The notes: generated by a model from the letters alone, not told the origin. A DNA stretch of 64,000 nt from Planctomycetota bacterium (GCA_016709145.1 JADJEK010000001.1:558001-622000); one strand, 5' to 3'. Shown: positions 18,901 through 27,979, numbered from the stretch's first letter. A program made the numbers and translations.

Positions 18901-20324
18901 GGGTGATCTCCGTTCTTGGAATTCCGCATGGTGTGCGACTCGCGGGAGTCCTCCGATGCCAGTCGCTCAGGATTCAGGTTGCCCGCAATGAGTTCTTCGA
19001 TGTCGAGTCGCGCGAGGTGGGCGTCTCGCAACGTCTCGACGTATTCGCGTCCTGCCTGGATTTCTTGCTGCTTCGCGAGCAGGACTTCGAACGCGCCAAT
19101 CTGCATCGCGTTGTAGTTCTGCAGCGTCTCCTGCACGAGGCGTGCGCGCACGGGAAGGTGAATCTGGCGCAGGTACATCGCGCGTTCGCTTCGCGCGAGC
19201 AACCGTTCGCGAAACACGCGGGCAGCGGAGCGAATCTCCACGGCTTCCGACGTGTAGTCGTGGAGCGCTTGATCGAGTTCTGCCTCTGCTGCAGCGCGCT
19301 GCGCTTGACCGCGATTGAACAGCGGAATCGGAAGACTGAAGCCCGGTCCGAAGCCCCAGCCCGCCTCCGACTCGTTCTTCGCAAAGACGCCGACCTCGCC
19401 GCTTCCAAAGATGCCTTGCCAAATTGCTAGTCCCGCGCGCTGCGCCGCCGCCTGCGCGCGCGACTTCGTGGCTGCGAGTGCAAGGCTCTCCTCGATCGCT
19501 CGGCGCTCGAGGTGCTCGGGCGCGTCCGCAGTTTCGAAGGCCGCGAGGCGCCCCTCGATTCGCCATGCGGTCGCGTCGCCCCAGAGTCCGAGCAGTACGT
19601 TCAGCGGCTCGCGCGCCTCGATTGCTTCGCTCACCGCCTTCGCGTGTTCGAGCTTCGCCTGTCCGAGTGCCGCCTCTTCCGTTGTGAACTGAGCGTCGGT
19701 GACGTTGCCGGCCACGTGAAGGGCCTGCATCAATTGGAACGAGCCGTCAGCGGCTTTCAGCACATGCGCCGTCAATTCCTGCACGTCTTGCGATGCGCGA
19801 ACCCGAACGAACGCCCGCTTGACGTCGAAGACGATTCGTAAGACCGCGCCTTTGACCTCGGCTTCGCGCTCCTGAAGCAGCGCGGCTGCAACGCTTCGGC
19901 GCAAAGGGCGAAAGAACAGATCCACGAACGATTGAGTGAGGTCGAGCTCGATCTCGCGAGCGTCGTCGAAGAACTTCGCGTTGGCGCTGAAGACCGGATT
20001 CGCGAGCAGTCCAGCTTGGACGAGGTCCGCACGCGCGACTCCGAGCCGCTGAAGTTGAGCGCGGATCGCGTGATTGTTCAGCAGTGCGACCTTCACAGCG
20101 TCCGCTTCAGTCAATCCGTCAGCGATGAGCGCTAGCGCCTCAGCCGTGACCGCGCCCTCCGATGAGTCGAGCGGCGATTCCAGCCCCGAGGCGGCGAGCC
20201 GATTGCCGATCTCGGCTTCAACCCTCGATGTCGCGTGATGAGGCTCGTGATCGCTCGAAGCGCAGCCAGGTCCGGGCGAAGCGAGCGCAATACTTAAGAA
20301 GACAGCGATGCGGGAGGTCATCAC
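18897..20324 (-). CDS. TolC-family outer-membrane efflux lipoprotein (second copy)
   Basis: A 475-residue outer-membrane-factor protein, clearly different from the CusC-like protein of the neighbouring operon. The signal/lipobox ALASPGPGCAS is at residues 14-24, followed by a His-bearing stretch (DHEPHHATS) and two efflux repeats with long helices. LPIPLFNRGQAQRAAAEAEL is the conserved turn of the second repeat. No RND pump or adaptor lies next to it, so it may work with CusBA or serve a non-efflux role, as seen for CopB/TolC-type proteins near copper oxidases. The C-terminal MRNSKNGDHP overlaps the oxidase start. Confidence 0.88.
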   Translation of the reverse strand: MMTSRIAVFLSIALASPGPGCASSDHEPHHATSRVEAEIGNRLAASGLESPLDSSEGAVTAEALALIADGLTEADAVKVALLNNHAIRAQLQRLGVARADLVQAGLLANPVFSANAKFFDDAREIELDLTQSFVDLFFRPLRRSVAAALLQEREAEVKGAVLRIVFDVKRAFVRVRASQDVQELTAHVLKAADGSFQLMQALHVAGNVTDAQFTTEEAALGQAKLEHAKAVSEAIEAREPLNVLLGLWGDATAWRIEGRLAAFETADAPEHLERRAIEESLALAATKSRAQAAAQRAGLAIWQGIFGSGEVGVFAKNESEAGWGFGPGFSLPIPLFNRGQAQRAAAEAELDQALHDYTSEAVEIRSAARVFRERLLARSERAMYLRQIHLPVRARLVQETLQNYNAMQIGAFEVLLAKQQEIQAGREYVETLRDAHLARLDIEELIAGNLNPERLASEDSRESHTMRNSKNGDHP

Positions 20325-20626
20325 CGGTGACCTTCGTGCTCATCGTGTCTGTCGTGGCCGAAACTGCTCTGCTGTCCCTCGTGACCTTCATGACCGGCGG
20401 GCTCTGCCGGGGTGACGGTCGGTTCACTCGAAGTTGATTCTGCGGCACGTTCGCTTTGGCGTTCCGCAGCGTCGCCGCTTGCGAGGATGCCGCTTCTCGG
20501 GGCTTCGGGTGCCTCGACGGCCTCCGGCGATGCGGGATGAGTCGAAGGTGGCGCAGGGAGCGATGGCACCGGAGTGCACCCAGTCGCAAGCGCAGACAAG
20601 ACGAAACCGATCAGGCGCGGGACCAT
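20321..20626 (-). CDS. Small His-rich lipoprotein
   Basis: A 101-residue exported lipoprotein: signal peptide with lipobox ALATGC at residues 12-17, a Pro/Ala/Glu-rich middle, and a His-rich tail (GHEGHEGQQSSFGHDRHDEH). The tail resembles metal-sequestering His-rich tails of copper-resistance proteins. The stop overlaps the TolC-like gene start (ATGA), so the two are co-translated. No named family. Periplasmic copper binding is an inference from composition and operon. Confidence 0.65.
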   Translation of the reverse strand: MVPRLIGFVLSALATGCTPVPSLPAPPSTHPASPEAVEAPEAPRSGILASGDAAERQSERAAESTSSEPTVTPAEPAGHEGHEGQQSSFGHDRHDEHEGHR

Positions 20627-20718
20627 GGAGGGTCTCCTTCCGTTGGCTTGATGTCGACGCGATCACCCGGCGCGACGCGTGCAACGCGTCGCGCACGGCC
20701 GGGAGCGTGTGGACCCGA

Positions 20719-21486
20719 TCAGCCGTCGTGCGACCGGCCGCCGTGCGCTTCGTGGCCTTCGTGGCCGCCGTGATCCGCGTCGTGTTCGCCGGTCTTCGCG
20801 GGGCCGTTTCCCTTCGAATCGCCGGGTTCCGTCGCCTTCTTCGCTGCGGCCTTCGTCGCCTTTTCCAGCGTCCCCTCGGGATCCTCCTTCACGGACTCCG
20901 CGCAGCCGGGAGACGACAAGCGGACGAGCGTGTCACCGATCAGGCAGAACGCATTCGCGGCGACTTCCTCGCCGGTGATCGGACAGATCGAGTTCTCGAG
21001 ATCCTTCACTTTGGGATCGAGCGCCTTCACCAAGGTCACCTGAGGATTTGCGCGCGCCTCGGCAATGCAGTCTTCGCAGCAGAGTGCGACTTCGTACCCC
21101 TGCAGGACGATCGTGTGTTTGGCGTCCTCGTTCTTGTCTCCCATGATGGGGCAGGTGGCGTTGTTAGCCTTCTTCGTCGTCGGATATGCAGCCTGGTACG
21201 CGGTCTTCGGATCGCGCGCGATCTTCTTGATGCACGCCTTGCAGCAGATGTAGATGCGGCCGAATTCCGTGTCCGCGTAGAGCTTCATCGAGCTGGGCTT
21301 GCCCATGATCGGGCAGCTCGAGTTCGGGAACGTGGGAACCGCGACTTCGAGCGGGTCGCGCGGGCTCGGCTTGGATTTCTCCGGCGCCGGAGTCGTCGGC
21401 GCTTCGGGTGTCGGCTTCGGGTTCGAGTCTTGAGCCGCGCCGAGCGCGAGCGTCGTCAGGATGAGTGCAGACTGTGCAAAGAACAT
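20719..21486 (-). CDS. Secreted TRASH/YHS-like triple-repeat protein with His-rich tail
   Basis: A 255-residue exported protein that begins MFFAQSALILTTLALGAAQ (signal peptide). After a Pro-rich linker come three repeats, each with a CPIMG/CPITG motif and a distal Cys pair: ICCKACIKKIARDP, LCCEDCIAEARANP and LSSPGCAESVKEDP (one Cys lost in the third). The tail is very His-rich (HDADHGGHEGHEAHGG). The layout parallels the 16193-16933 protein, but the sequence is only distantly similar, so the two look like diverged members of one metal-binding family. It is the first gene of the oxidase operon, followed by the His-rich lipoprotein. Confidence 0.78.
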   Translation of the reverse strand: MFFAQSALILTTLALGAAQDSNPKPTPEAPTTPAPEKSKPSPRDPLEVAVPTFPNSSCPIMGKPSSMKLYADTEFGRIYICCKACIKKIARDPKTAYQAAYPTTKKANNATCPIMGDKNEDAKHTIVLQGYEVALCCEDCIAEARANPQVTLVKALDPKVKDLENSICPITGEEVAANAFCLIGDTLVRLSSPGCAESVKEDPEGTLEKATKAAAKKATEPGDSKGNGPAKTGEHDADHGGHEGHEAHGGRSHDG

Positions 21487-21633
21487 CGATCGTCTCCATG
21501 TGTTGAGGATGGGAGGTTCCCCCAAGCGCCGCGCCGAGCCGCAACTGCGCGGTCCGCACGTGACGCGAATCAGATGGGGGATGCAGAGTGCGTCAGACGC
21601 CCAACGCGCGAACGCGATGGCCGTGGACGACTC

Positions 21634-22089
21634 TCAACACAGGAGCGGCTGGTTGCGCGCGGGTCGGAGAGGGGAGGCGCGTGATGGGGGATGTTCCACT
21701 GTGCCGCGAAGGTCGCCAGCAGAGCGCGCGGAAGCATAATCGTGCGGAGGCAGAATTGCGGGCAGCGGTCGCTGGATCCGGAAGGCCGCATCCATCTTGG
21801 GGGTGGTTGACGAGGACGGCACCGAGGACACCTGACATTTGCAGTGCGGAGCGCATTCCTCTGCGACAGGTCCGCCTGCGTTTCGCGAAGGCTCGACTGG
21901 TGTCGGTTCAGATGTCGTACGCGGCGCGCCGCACTCCTGGTGCTGGTGTTTTCGCTCGCTCAAGTCGCAGCTGCATCGCGACTCGCACTTCGTCCCGGTT
22001 CCACAATGGCAGCCAGCGGACGACAGCCCTGGAGGCGCGAGGAGCCCCAGAAACAGAGAGCCGAAAAGAAGTCTTCGCAAGCCTCGCAT
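21634..22089 (-). CDS. Cys-rich secreted protein of the copper island
   Basis: A 151-residue frame starting at ATG 22089 with a good signal peptide (LLFGSLFLGLLAPPGLSSA). The mature N-terminus is dense in Cys and His: CHCGTGTKCESRCSCDLSER, then HQHQEC, and later EECAPHCKCQ. The C-terminal half is Pro/Arg-rich without structure. Eight to ten cysteines in about 60 residues recall metallothionein-like copper buffers, but no family is recognised. The start is chosen for the signal peptide; the frame is open further upstream. Confidence 0.5.
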   Translation of the reverse strand: MRGLRRLLFGSLFLGLLAPPGLSSAGCHCGTGTKCESRCSCDLSERKHQHQECGAPRTTSEPTPVEPSRNAGGPVAEECAPHCKCQVSSVPSSSTTPKMDAAFRIQRPLPAILPPHDYASARSAGDLRGTVEHPPSRASPLRPARNQPLLC

Positions 22090-22963
22090 GCTGGTTTGTA
22101 CGTCCAAGGCACCAAACCCCGACAGGAAAACAGGCGCTTTCGCACGACCGCGCCACTTCTCCAGCAACCCGAAGGTACGCGCAACCCGAAGGTACGCGAA
22201 ATACGCGTAAGCGGTCCGGGGCGATTTTTTTTTAGCCCAACCCATGGTGTGCAACCCGTCAATTCTGGTTCTTGGATCCCTCGTCTTCGCCGGTGCAGCG
22301 GGCCTGGGTTCGATTCAGCTCGCATCGAAACCGGCTTCAGCAGCCGCGTTCGTTCCGGCGTCGGTCGTCGGGCTCCGAGTCGCATCCAAGCCCATCTTTC
22401 GACGCTGCGAATGGCGCCCCGCAACTGACCAACTTGGTCACCGTTCTGATGACGCCGTAATGTCCGTTTTCGATTCCATCATCGATTGATTTCGTCGAGT
22501 TTGTGCGATCGCTTCAGGCGATCTCGAACTGTCGGCTCGCCCAGATCGCGCGGCACGGTTTCACGACCTGCGGATCGTCGAGCTTCGTTTCGTCGCGCAT
22601 GAGGACCGCACGCATCGAGTACGCGGACGTGTCGCAGTGCATCGCATGCCTCCAGACGAACGCCTGGAACGACGTCAACAAGCATCACGCAGAGGACGCC
22701 GACTCAACCGCGCGATCTACGGTTCGGGAAACGACACCCGGTCTGCGTACGTCGCGTGGGGAATCGTCCGCGGACACTTAAGGAGGCGATCTCGGATCGG
22801 TGAGGAACCGCTCGATCTCGACGCGCCGTTTGCGCGTGCAGGCCGTTGAGCGAGCCGGTCCGGCGTTTGCGGGGACGCGCACCGTCGAATTGCGACTTTG
22901 GGGGCATCTTTCGCCATCGGCGAGACGCCATGCACACAGGGGTTGGTTCTGCGGAGATCTCTC
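22090..22963. other. Long interval without a recognised gene
   Basis: 874 bases between the Cys-rich protein gene and the metal-binding lipoprotein gene. Visible features are the 17-bp tandem repeat at 22164-22197, a run of nine T at 22226-22234 and two weak rightward frames. The one at 22244-22489 has a signal-like start but no family. The one at 22503-22781 (GTG start) contains CIACLQTNAWNDVNKHH and has fairly GC-rich third positions, but shows no family either. They may be remnants. The interval probably also holds the divergent promoters of the flanking genes. Confidence 0.5.
22164..22197. repeat. 17-bp tandem direct repeat
   Basis: GCAACCCGAAGGTACGC occurs twice with no gap (22164-22180 and 22181-22197), followed by a partial third copy. 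It sits about 75 bases upstream of the Cys-rich protein start, so it could be an operator. A chance duplication is possible. Confidence 0.6.
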
Positions 22964-23245
22964 ATGCATTCGAAGCTGATGGTTTGCTTGCTCGTCCTCG
23001 GGATAACGTCGACGAGTTGCTGCATGGTTCCGCATCTCCTGCACTCGGGGTCCCACGGCAGCGGGCACGACGGTGGGTGCATGTCCGGGCACGGCGCCAG
23101 CGAGCCGGTCTCTCCCGGGTCGACCACGGATTCCCTGCCGGCCGGCGGCGCGGTGTACCGTTGTCCGATGCATCCGGCGATGACCGCGACGTTTCCGTCG
23201 CAGTGTCCTGAATGTCGGATGAATCTCGAGCGCGAAGTGCGTTGA
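22964..23245 (+). CDS. Small lipoprotein with a heavy-metal-binding domain
   Basis: A 93-residue exported lipoprotein with GGAGA seven bases before its ATG. The signal/lipobox region is LVLGITSTSCC, followed by a His/Gly-rich linker (HSGSHGSGHDGGCMSGHG). The heavy-metal-binding domain is YRCPMHPAM...SQCPECRMNL, the same domain as in CusB and CopA but with Arg in place of Gly in the usual CxxCGM. It is the only rightward gene of the island and its last gene before the second transposase. A periplasmic copper-binding role is inferred. Confidence 0.78.
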   Translation: MHSKLMVCLLVLGITSTSCCMVPHLLHSGSHGSGHDGGCMSGHGASEPVSPGSTTDSLPAGGAVYRCPMHPAMTATFPSQCPECRMNLEREVR

Positions 23246-23290
23246 CCGCATGCGCCACGGACTGGTCTTCATTCCGTATGGTCCAAATAC

Positions 23291-24361
23291 TCATCCGACT
23301 CTCCGGGCATAGAAGCTAAGTAGTCCGCCGAGGCTCGTCCGCCTGACCACCCGCCCCGTCACGCTACCCACCCGATCTTCCGGTCTCGGCAGCGGGATCA
23401 CGTTGCCGATGCCTTGGTGATTGCGCTCGGTGTGGTAGTGCTCGACGTACGCTTTCAGCGCCCGCTCGACCGAGGATCGTCCGAAGAAGATCAACTTGCT
23501 CAAACACTCGTCCTTCACGGTGCGGATCCACCGCTCGACGAAGGCGTTCAGGTCGGGACTGCGTGCGGGCAACGCGACCGGACGGACACCCCCGTCGCGG
23601 ATCAGGCGGCGGAAGTGCTCGCTGAACTTGGTGTCCCGGTCGTGCAGTAGGTACTTCATGCCATTCAAGAAGCCCACCCCTTCCATCGTCACGTTGCGCG
23701 CGACCTGCGCCATCCAATGCTCGGTCGGGTTGCGCGTGATGCCGGCAATCTCGACCCGGCGCGAGCCGAGCTGAATGAACACGAGGACGTAGTACCGCAC
23801 GAGGCCCAGAATCGTCCAGGCGTCGACGGTCAGGAAGTCGGTCGCCACGAGGACACTGGTCTGCGTCCGCATGAACTCCGTCCACGTCGTGGTCCGCGCA
23901 CGTTCCGGCGCCGGCGCCATGCCGTTGCGCTCGAGAATGTTGCCGACCGTCTGCGCGGCAACCGTGATCCCGACGTTTTCGAGCGCACCGACGATGCGGT
24001 CATAACCCCATGTGCGGTTCTCGCGAGCCATGCGCACGACGAGGCGTTCGATGCTCGAGTCGACGCGCGGACGTCCAGCACCGCGGGCGTTCGACGCGCT
24101 CCGCTCTCGCCGTTCGATCAAGCGGCGATGCCAGCCGAGGATGGTCTCGGGCTTCGCGATCGAGGCGATCTCCGCCAGCGTCCGCAGGCCAAGTGCCTTG
24201 CCGAGCCGCGCTAGGACGCTGCGCTCCTCGTCCTTCAACGGGACGCGCGATCCAAGTCGGGATCGCAACACACGGTTCTCGGCGACCAGGTACTCGTTCC
24301 TGCGTCGTAGTTCGTCGTCGACGGTTCCCGTGAGCGTGGCGAGGATGCGCTTCCAGGTCAT
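23291..24361 (-). CDS. Integrase-core transposase (second, unrelated insertion sequence)
   Basis: A 356-residue DDE transposase of the rve type. An N-terminal leucine-bearing helix precedes an HTH-like part (IASIAKPETILGWHRRLI) and a second HTH (YDRIVGALENVGITVAAQTV). The catalytic triad is Asp in VATDFLTVDAW, Asp in LHDRDTKF and Glu in LNAFVERWIRTV. The end IGNVIPLPRP is typical of this planctomycete-abundant group (from memory). It is not a close relative of the transposase at the left edge. Length and motifs are intact. Terminal repeats were not found by eye on either side. Confidence 0.88.
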   Translation of the reverse strand: MTWKRILATLTGTVDDELRRRNEYLVAENRVLRSRLGSRVPLKDEERSVLARLGKALGLRTLAEIASIAKPETILGWHRRLIERRERSASNARGAGRPRVDSSIERLVVRMARENRTWGYDRIVGALENVGITVAAQTVGNILERNGMAPAPERARTTTWTEFMRTQTSVLVATDFLTVDAWTILGLVRYYVLVFIQLGSRRVEIAGITRNPTEHWMAQVARNVTMEGVGFLNGMKYLLHDRDTKFSEHFRRLIRDGGVRPVALPARSPDLNAFVERWIRTVKDECLSKLIFFGRSSVERALKAYVEHYHTERNHQGIGNVIPLPRPEDRVGSVTGRVVRRTSLGGLLSFYARRVG

Positions 24362-24688
24362 GACGGGGCTCCACTCGAACTTGACGGACGTTCGTCCATC
24401 GTCCGAGCGGGGGTCCGGGCGCGAGACGATTCAAGCGTTGCGCACATGGTGCACGTGCGGGGCGCGACGGGGCGCCGCTCGATCGTTGCTTTGCGCAAGA
24501 CCGATCGGCGAGGTCTCGAACCCGAGAACTACGAGGCGTCGTCCCTCCGCACTGCCGAAGCGATCCGACCCGTGACTTGCCCAGACCGAGCGAGTGAGTG
24601 ACAGATCGCGCGGACCTCGCACCGCCACCGGTCGCCCATCCGCACCGCCCAGCTACCATGCGCCCCTCTGGGACGGAGGGGGCTGATC
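24362..24688. other. Intergenic interval between the transposase and the ferritin-like gene
   Basis: 327 bases. I see no gene, palindrome or direct repeat. It should hold the upstream end of the transposase element and the promoter of the 24689 gene; GGAGGGGG lies ten bases before the GTG start of that gene. Confidence 0.4.
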
Positions 24689-25441
24689 GTGACCACTGCC
24701 GACGACACCGCGACCGACGAACGCTGGCGCGACCCGTCGCGGCTCGCCGCGTTGCTGACGAGTTTCGCGCGCACCGAAGCGGAAGGCGGCGACGATCTGC
24801 GCGCCGCGGCGGCTCGGGTCGTCGACCCTTGGCTGCGCGAGCATCTCACTCGGCACGCGCAGGACGAACTGCGGCACGCCGCGCTGTTCCGCGCGCGGGC
24901 AGCCGAGCTGCGCGGCGATGCGCCGATCGTCGACGACGTCGGCGTGGCGCAACCGGGGAGTCCGACCGAGCGCGACTCGCACGGGTTCCTGCGCGTCCCC
25001 GAACTCAGCGCGGAGGGTGACATCGCGTTCGTCGCGTTCCTCCATGTCGCCGAAGGGAACGCCGAGGCGCTGTTCCGCAAAGCCATCCGCGCGACGCGGC
25101 ACGACCCGCGTACGCAATCGGTCTTCGCGGAGATCCTGCGCGACGAGATCTATCACGTCGCGTGGACCAAGGAAGCGCTCCACCGCTGGCGCCAGGCCGG
25201 CCGTCGCGGCGAAGTTTCGCGTGCGCTCGCGGCGGCTCGCGGCAGGCGGTTCCTCGGCGGACTCGCGCTGGCGTCGGCGCGCGCCGGCCACGGCGTCGGC
25301 CGGACGTTGTTGCGCATCGCGTACTTCACGGTCTTCGCGCCGTTCGCTTGGGCCGCGCGTCGCAACAAGCCCCCGGCGGCCTACGTCGTCGCGCCGGATC
25401 CCGTGGGCACGCGATCGACGCACGAGTCGCAGTACGGATGA
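24689..25441 (+). CDS. Ferritin-like di-iron protein
   Basis: A 250-residue cytoplasmic four-helix protein with the di-iron pattern of the ferritin/rubrerythrin superfamily: a Glu in FARTEAEGGD (helix 1), DELRH (helix 2), a Glu in VAEGNAEALF (helix 3) and DEIYH (helix 4). The C-terminal third (LRIAYFTVFAPFAWAARR) adds a hydrophobic helix. GTG start with a strong GGAGGGGG. It is coupled by ATGA to the carbamoyltransferase gene. An oxygenase or oxidase acting in the product pathway of that cluster is a plausible guess. Confidence 0.75.
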   Translation: MTTADDTATDERWRDPSRLAALLTSFARTEAEGGDDLRAAAARVVDPWLREHLTRHAQDELRHAALFRARAAELRGDAPIVDDVGVAQPGSPTERDSHGFLRVPELSAEGDIAFVAFLHVAEGNAEALFRKAIRATRHDPRTQSVFAEILRDEIYHVAWTKEALHRWRQAGRRGEVSRALAAARGRRFLGGLALASARAGHGVGRTLLRIAYFTVFAPFAWAARRNKPPAAYVVAPDPVGTRSTHESQYG

Positions 25442-26955
25442 TCGTCCTCGGACTGTCCGGATCCGTCGCGGACGCATCGGCGGTCGTGCTCGACGGCGGC
25501 GTCGCGCGCGCGGCGGCTCGCGAATCGTGGTTCAGTCGCGTTCCGGGCGACCCGGCGTTCCCCAAGCGCGCGCTGCGCTGGTGCCTGCTCGACGCGGGGA
25601 TCTCGCCGTCGGACATCGACCTCGTCGCATGGGCGGAGAAGCCGCTCGCTCGCTTCGAGGCCACGCTGTTCGACGGATTGCGCCGCTTCCCTCGCGGGTC
25701 CGGACGCTTCGCGTGCTCGATGCAGGAGTGGCTCGGCGATCGGCTGTGGATCCGCACGCGGATCACGACCGAGCTCGGCATCGACCCCGGTCGAATCCGG
25801 TTCGTCCGAACGCCGCTCGCGCACGCGGCGGCTGCGTTCCATCTCGGGTCGCACGCTCGCGCGGCGATCCTCGTCGACGGCTGTTGCGGTGAGTCCACCG
25901 ATCACTCGCACGCGCTCGGCGCCGAGCACGCGGTGCGTCTCGTGCGCTGGATCCACGGAACGCATTCGATCGCGGAGCTCCTGCGCATTGCGACCTCCGC
26001 GTTGCGTCGCGCCGCTGCGCACGAGTGCGGCGATCCGTTCGCGCTCGCGGGGGCGGCGACGACGCGCTCCATCGATGCGATGCGCGCGTGCGTCATCGAG
26101 TCGGCGGACGGTTCGTTCCGGTACGAGGCCGACCACGTCGCCGCGACGGCGCAACGAATGCCCGCGGCGGACGCGGCGGCGGCCATCGTCGCGCTCGCGA
26201 CGGAGTGGTTCGAAGCGTCGATCCGCACGTTGACCGCGGACGCCGGCGCGCACGCCGTCCTCGTCGCGGGCGATCTCGCGCGCGTGATGCCGAACCTCGC
26301 GGCTCGCGTGACCCACGGCGCGTTGCCGGTTCTCGACGCTTCGCGCGTGACCGGAGGCGCCGCGGCCGCATTCGGCGCGGCGAGCGTCGTGGCCGGGGAT
26401 GAGCTCGGAGCTCCCCGCCGTTGCGCGGCAGCGGTGCCCTGTGGACCCGCGGCCCTCGTGACCGACGACGGTGTGCCCGCGCCGAACGCTCTCGCACGCG
26501 CACTCGAAGCGTTGCGCGGCGGCGAGACGATCGCGTGCGCGTCGGGACGATTCGACTTCCTCGACGGCATGCCCGTCGGGCGCGTCGTCGTCGCGGACTC
26601 GATGCAAGACGACGCGGAGATGCGCTTGCGCCATGCCGTGCCCGGCGCGTTCGGCGCCGGTTGGCGACCGACGATCCTCAGCGACGCGCGCGTCGAGCCG
26701 GACGAAGTGCATGCGCGGTCGTCCCTCGCGCTCGTCACCGAACACCAGCCCGCATTGCTCGCGCTCGTACGAGCCCATGCACGCGCGACCGGTCGCGAGC
26801 GAGCGTTGCTCGCGGTGCCCATGCAACCCGCCGGCGAACCACCGGCGGTCGACGGCCACCACGCGATGCGCTTTCTGCGGTCGCATCGCGTCGCCGGGCT
26901 GTTGACCGACGATCGATTCGTCCCGAACGTCAGTGGCGCCGCGCGACGATCGTGA
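25438..26955 (+). CDS. NodU/SxtI-family carbamoyltransferase-like protein, metal ligands changed
   Basis: A 505-residue protein of the carbamoyltransferase family (NodU, TobZ, SxtI). MIVLGLSGSVADASAVVLDG corresponds to the family N-terminus GISxxxHDSAA, but the family His is Ala. The iron-site motif HHxSHAAS is TPLAHAAAAF, so the first metal-binding His is lost. VDGCCGE keeps the acidic residue. The later GDxGGA site reads RVTGGAAAAF. The C-terminal domain is shorter than usual. The fold seems kept while the carbamoyl-adenylate chemistry is doubtful. The start overlaps the ferritin-like gene (ATGA). The 3' end overlaps the convergent methyltransferase gene by 26 bases. Confidence 0.75.
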   Translation: MIVLGLSGSVADASAVVLDGGVARAAARESWFSRVPGDPAFPKRALRWCLLDAGISPSDIDLVAWAEKPLARFEATLFDGLRRFPRGSGRFACSMQEWLGDRLWIRTRITTELGIDPGRIRFVRTPLAHAAAAFHLGSHARAAILVDGCCGESTDHSHALGAEHAVRLVRWIHGTHSIAELLRIATSALRRAAAHECGDPFALAGAATTRSIDAMRACVIESADGSFRYEADHVAATAQRMPAADAAAAIVALATEWFEASIRTLTADAGAHAVLVAGDLARVMPNLAARVTHGALPVLDASRVTGGAAAAFGAASVVAGDELGAPRRCAAAVPCGPAALVTDDGVPAPNALARALEALRGGETIACASGRFDFLDGMPVGRVVVADSMQDDAEMRLRHAVPGAFGAGWRPTILSDARVEPDEVHARSSLALVTEHQPALLALVRAHARATGRERALLAVPMQPAGEPPAVDGHHAMRFLRSHRVAGLLTDDRFVPNVSGAARRS

Positions 26956-27892
26956 CGAGTCCGGCGTCGGCATCGGTGATTCCGCGCAGAGCCCAACCGA
27001 CACGCCGCATCCACATCGCGCTCGAGCCCAGCGACTCGACCGCGGCGAGTCCGCCCCGCGAGGACGTCGGCACCGGCGGCACGGCGCGCAGCACGTCGAA
27101 TCCGAGGCCGCGCACGCGCGCGACGACGCGCGGCAGCGCAAGGCTCACTTCGACGGGGTGTGCGTACTGGTCCTCGATCCACGCGCGTTCCTTCGTCGGG
27201 TCGAGGTCGCGCGCGCGCAGGATCGGGTCGAGGACACGCAGCATCGCGCGGGATCGCGAGAACAGCGCGCGACGCATGCGATGCCATGCCCGCGCGAAGG
27301 TCTCGTAGAAGCCGAGCACGAGCAGTCCGCCGGGCGCGACGCGGTCGGCCGCGACCTCGATCGCGGCATCGGGATCGGCCGTGTGATGCACGACGCCGCG
27401 GCAGACGACGACGTCGAACGCGCGCGGCGTCAGCACCGGCGCGAACAGATCGATGCGGACGAAGCGGACGTTGGCGATGCCGGAGCGCCGACGGAATCCC
27501 TCGGCTTCGCGCAGCGAGGCTCGACCGAGGTCGGCTCCGAGCAGCGTGCGCCGCGGCGCCGACAGCGCGAGGAACGCCGTGACCTGTCCCGTGCCGCAGC
27601 CGAGGTCGAGCACGTTCGCCTCGTGCGGGATCGCCGCATCGAGCGCCTGTAGGAATGCGCTGCGGCGCACGCGCGTCATCAACCGAGCGACGTCGTCGTC
27701 GGCCGCGTACGCGGGGAACGGATTGCGGTCGTAGAACGCGCCGACGGCGCGACTCGCAGTTCCCGCGGTGCGATCGCCGACGAGATCGAGGACACCATCC
27801 ACGGTCGGGAACTCGTGTCCGCCGCCGCATCGGCCGCGTTCGTCCACTGCGGCTCCGCATGCGGGACAACGGAGTGAGGTCGGCAGGGTCAT
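26930..27892 (-). CDS. SAM-dependent methyltransferase with N-terminal zinc ribbon
   Basis: A 320-residue class I methyltransferase. A CPACG...CGGGH zinc-ribbon-like head (residues 9-27) precedes a VDGVLDLV motif, as in methyltransferases with a Trm112-like domain. The SAM motif is VLDLGCGTGQVTAFLA, followed by motif VVCRGVVHHTADP and GGLLVLGFYETFAR. The substrate cannot be read from sequence; the family includes quinone, sugar and small-molecule methylases. It faces the carbamoyltransferase gene and lies inside the same cluster. Confidence 0.82.
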   Translation of the reverse strand: MTLPTSLRCPACGAAVDERGRCGGGHEFPTVDGVLDLVGDRTAGTASRAVGAFYDRNPFPAYAADDDVARLMTRVRRSAFLQALDAAIPHEANVLDLGCGTGQVTAFLALSAPRRTLLGADLGRASLREAEGFRRRSGIANVRFVRIDLFAPVLTPRAFDVVVCRGVVHHTADPDAAIEVAADRVAPGGLLVLGFYETFARAWHRMRRALFSRSRAMLRVLDPILRARDLDPTKERAWIEDQYAHPVEVSLALPRVVARVRGLGFDVLRAVPPVPTSSRGGLAAVESLGSSAMWMRRVGWALRGITDADAGLVTIVARRH

Positions 27893-27979
27893 CCGAGGCC
27901 TCGATAGCGATTCGCCGTCCTCGCGAGTAGCCTCGCGCCGGTCCTGGCCGAACGGGCCACGAAGGGGATGGTCGTCACC

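Noticed and set aside
22244..22489. Small rightward frame with a signal-like start
   Set aside because: No ribosome-binding site, family or conserved pattern; only noted in the interval description.
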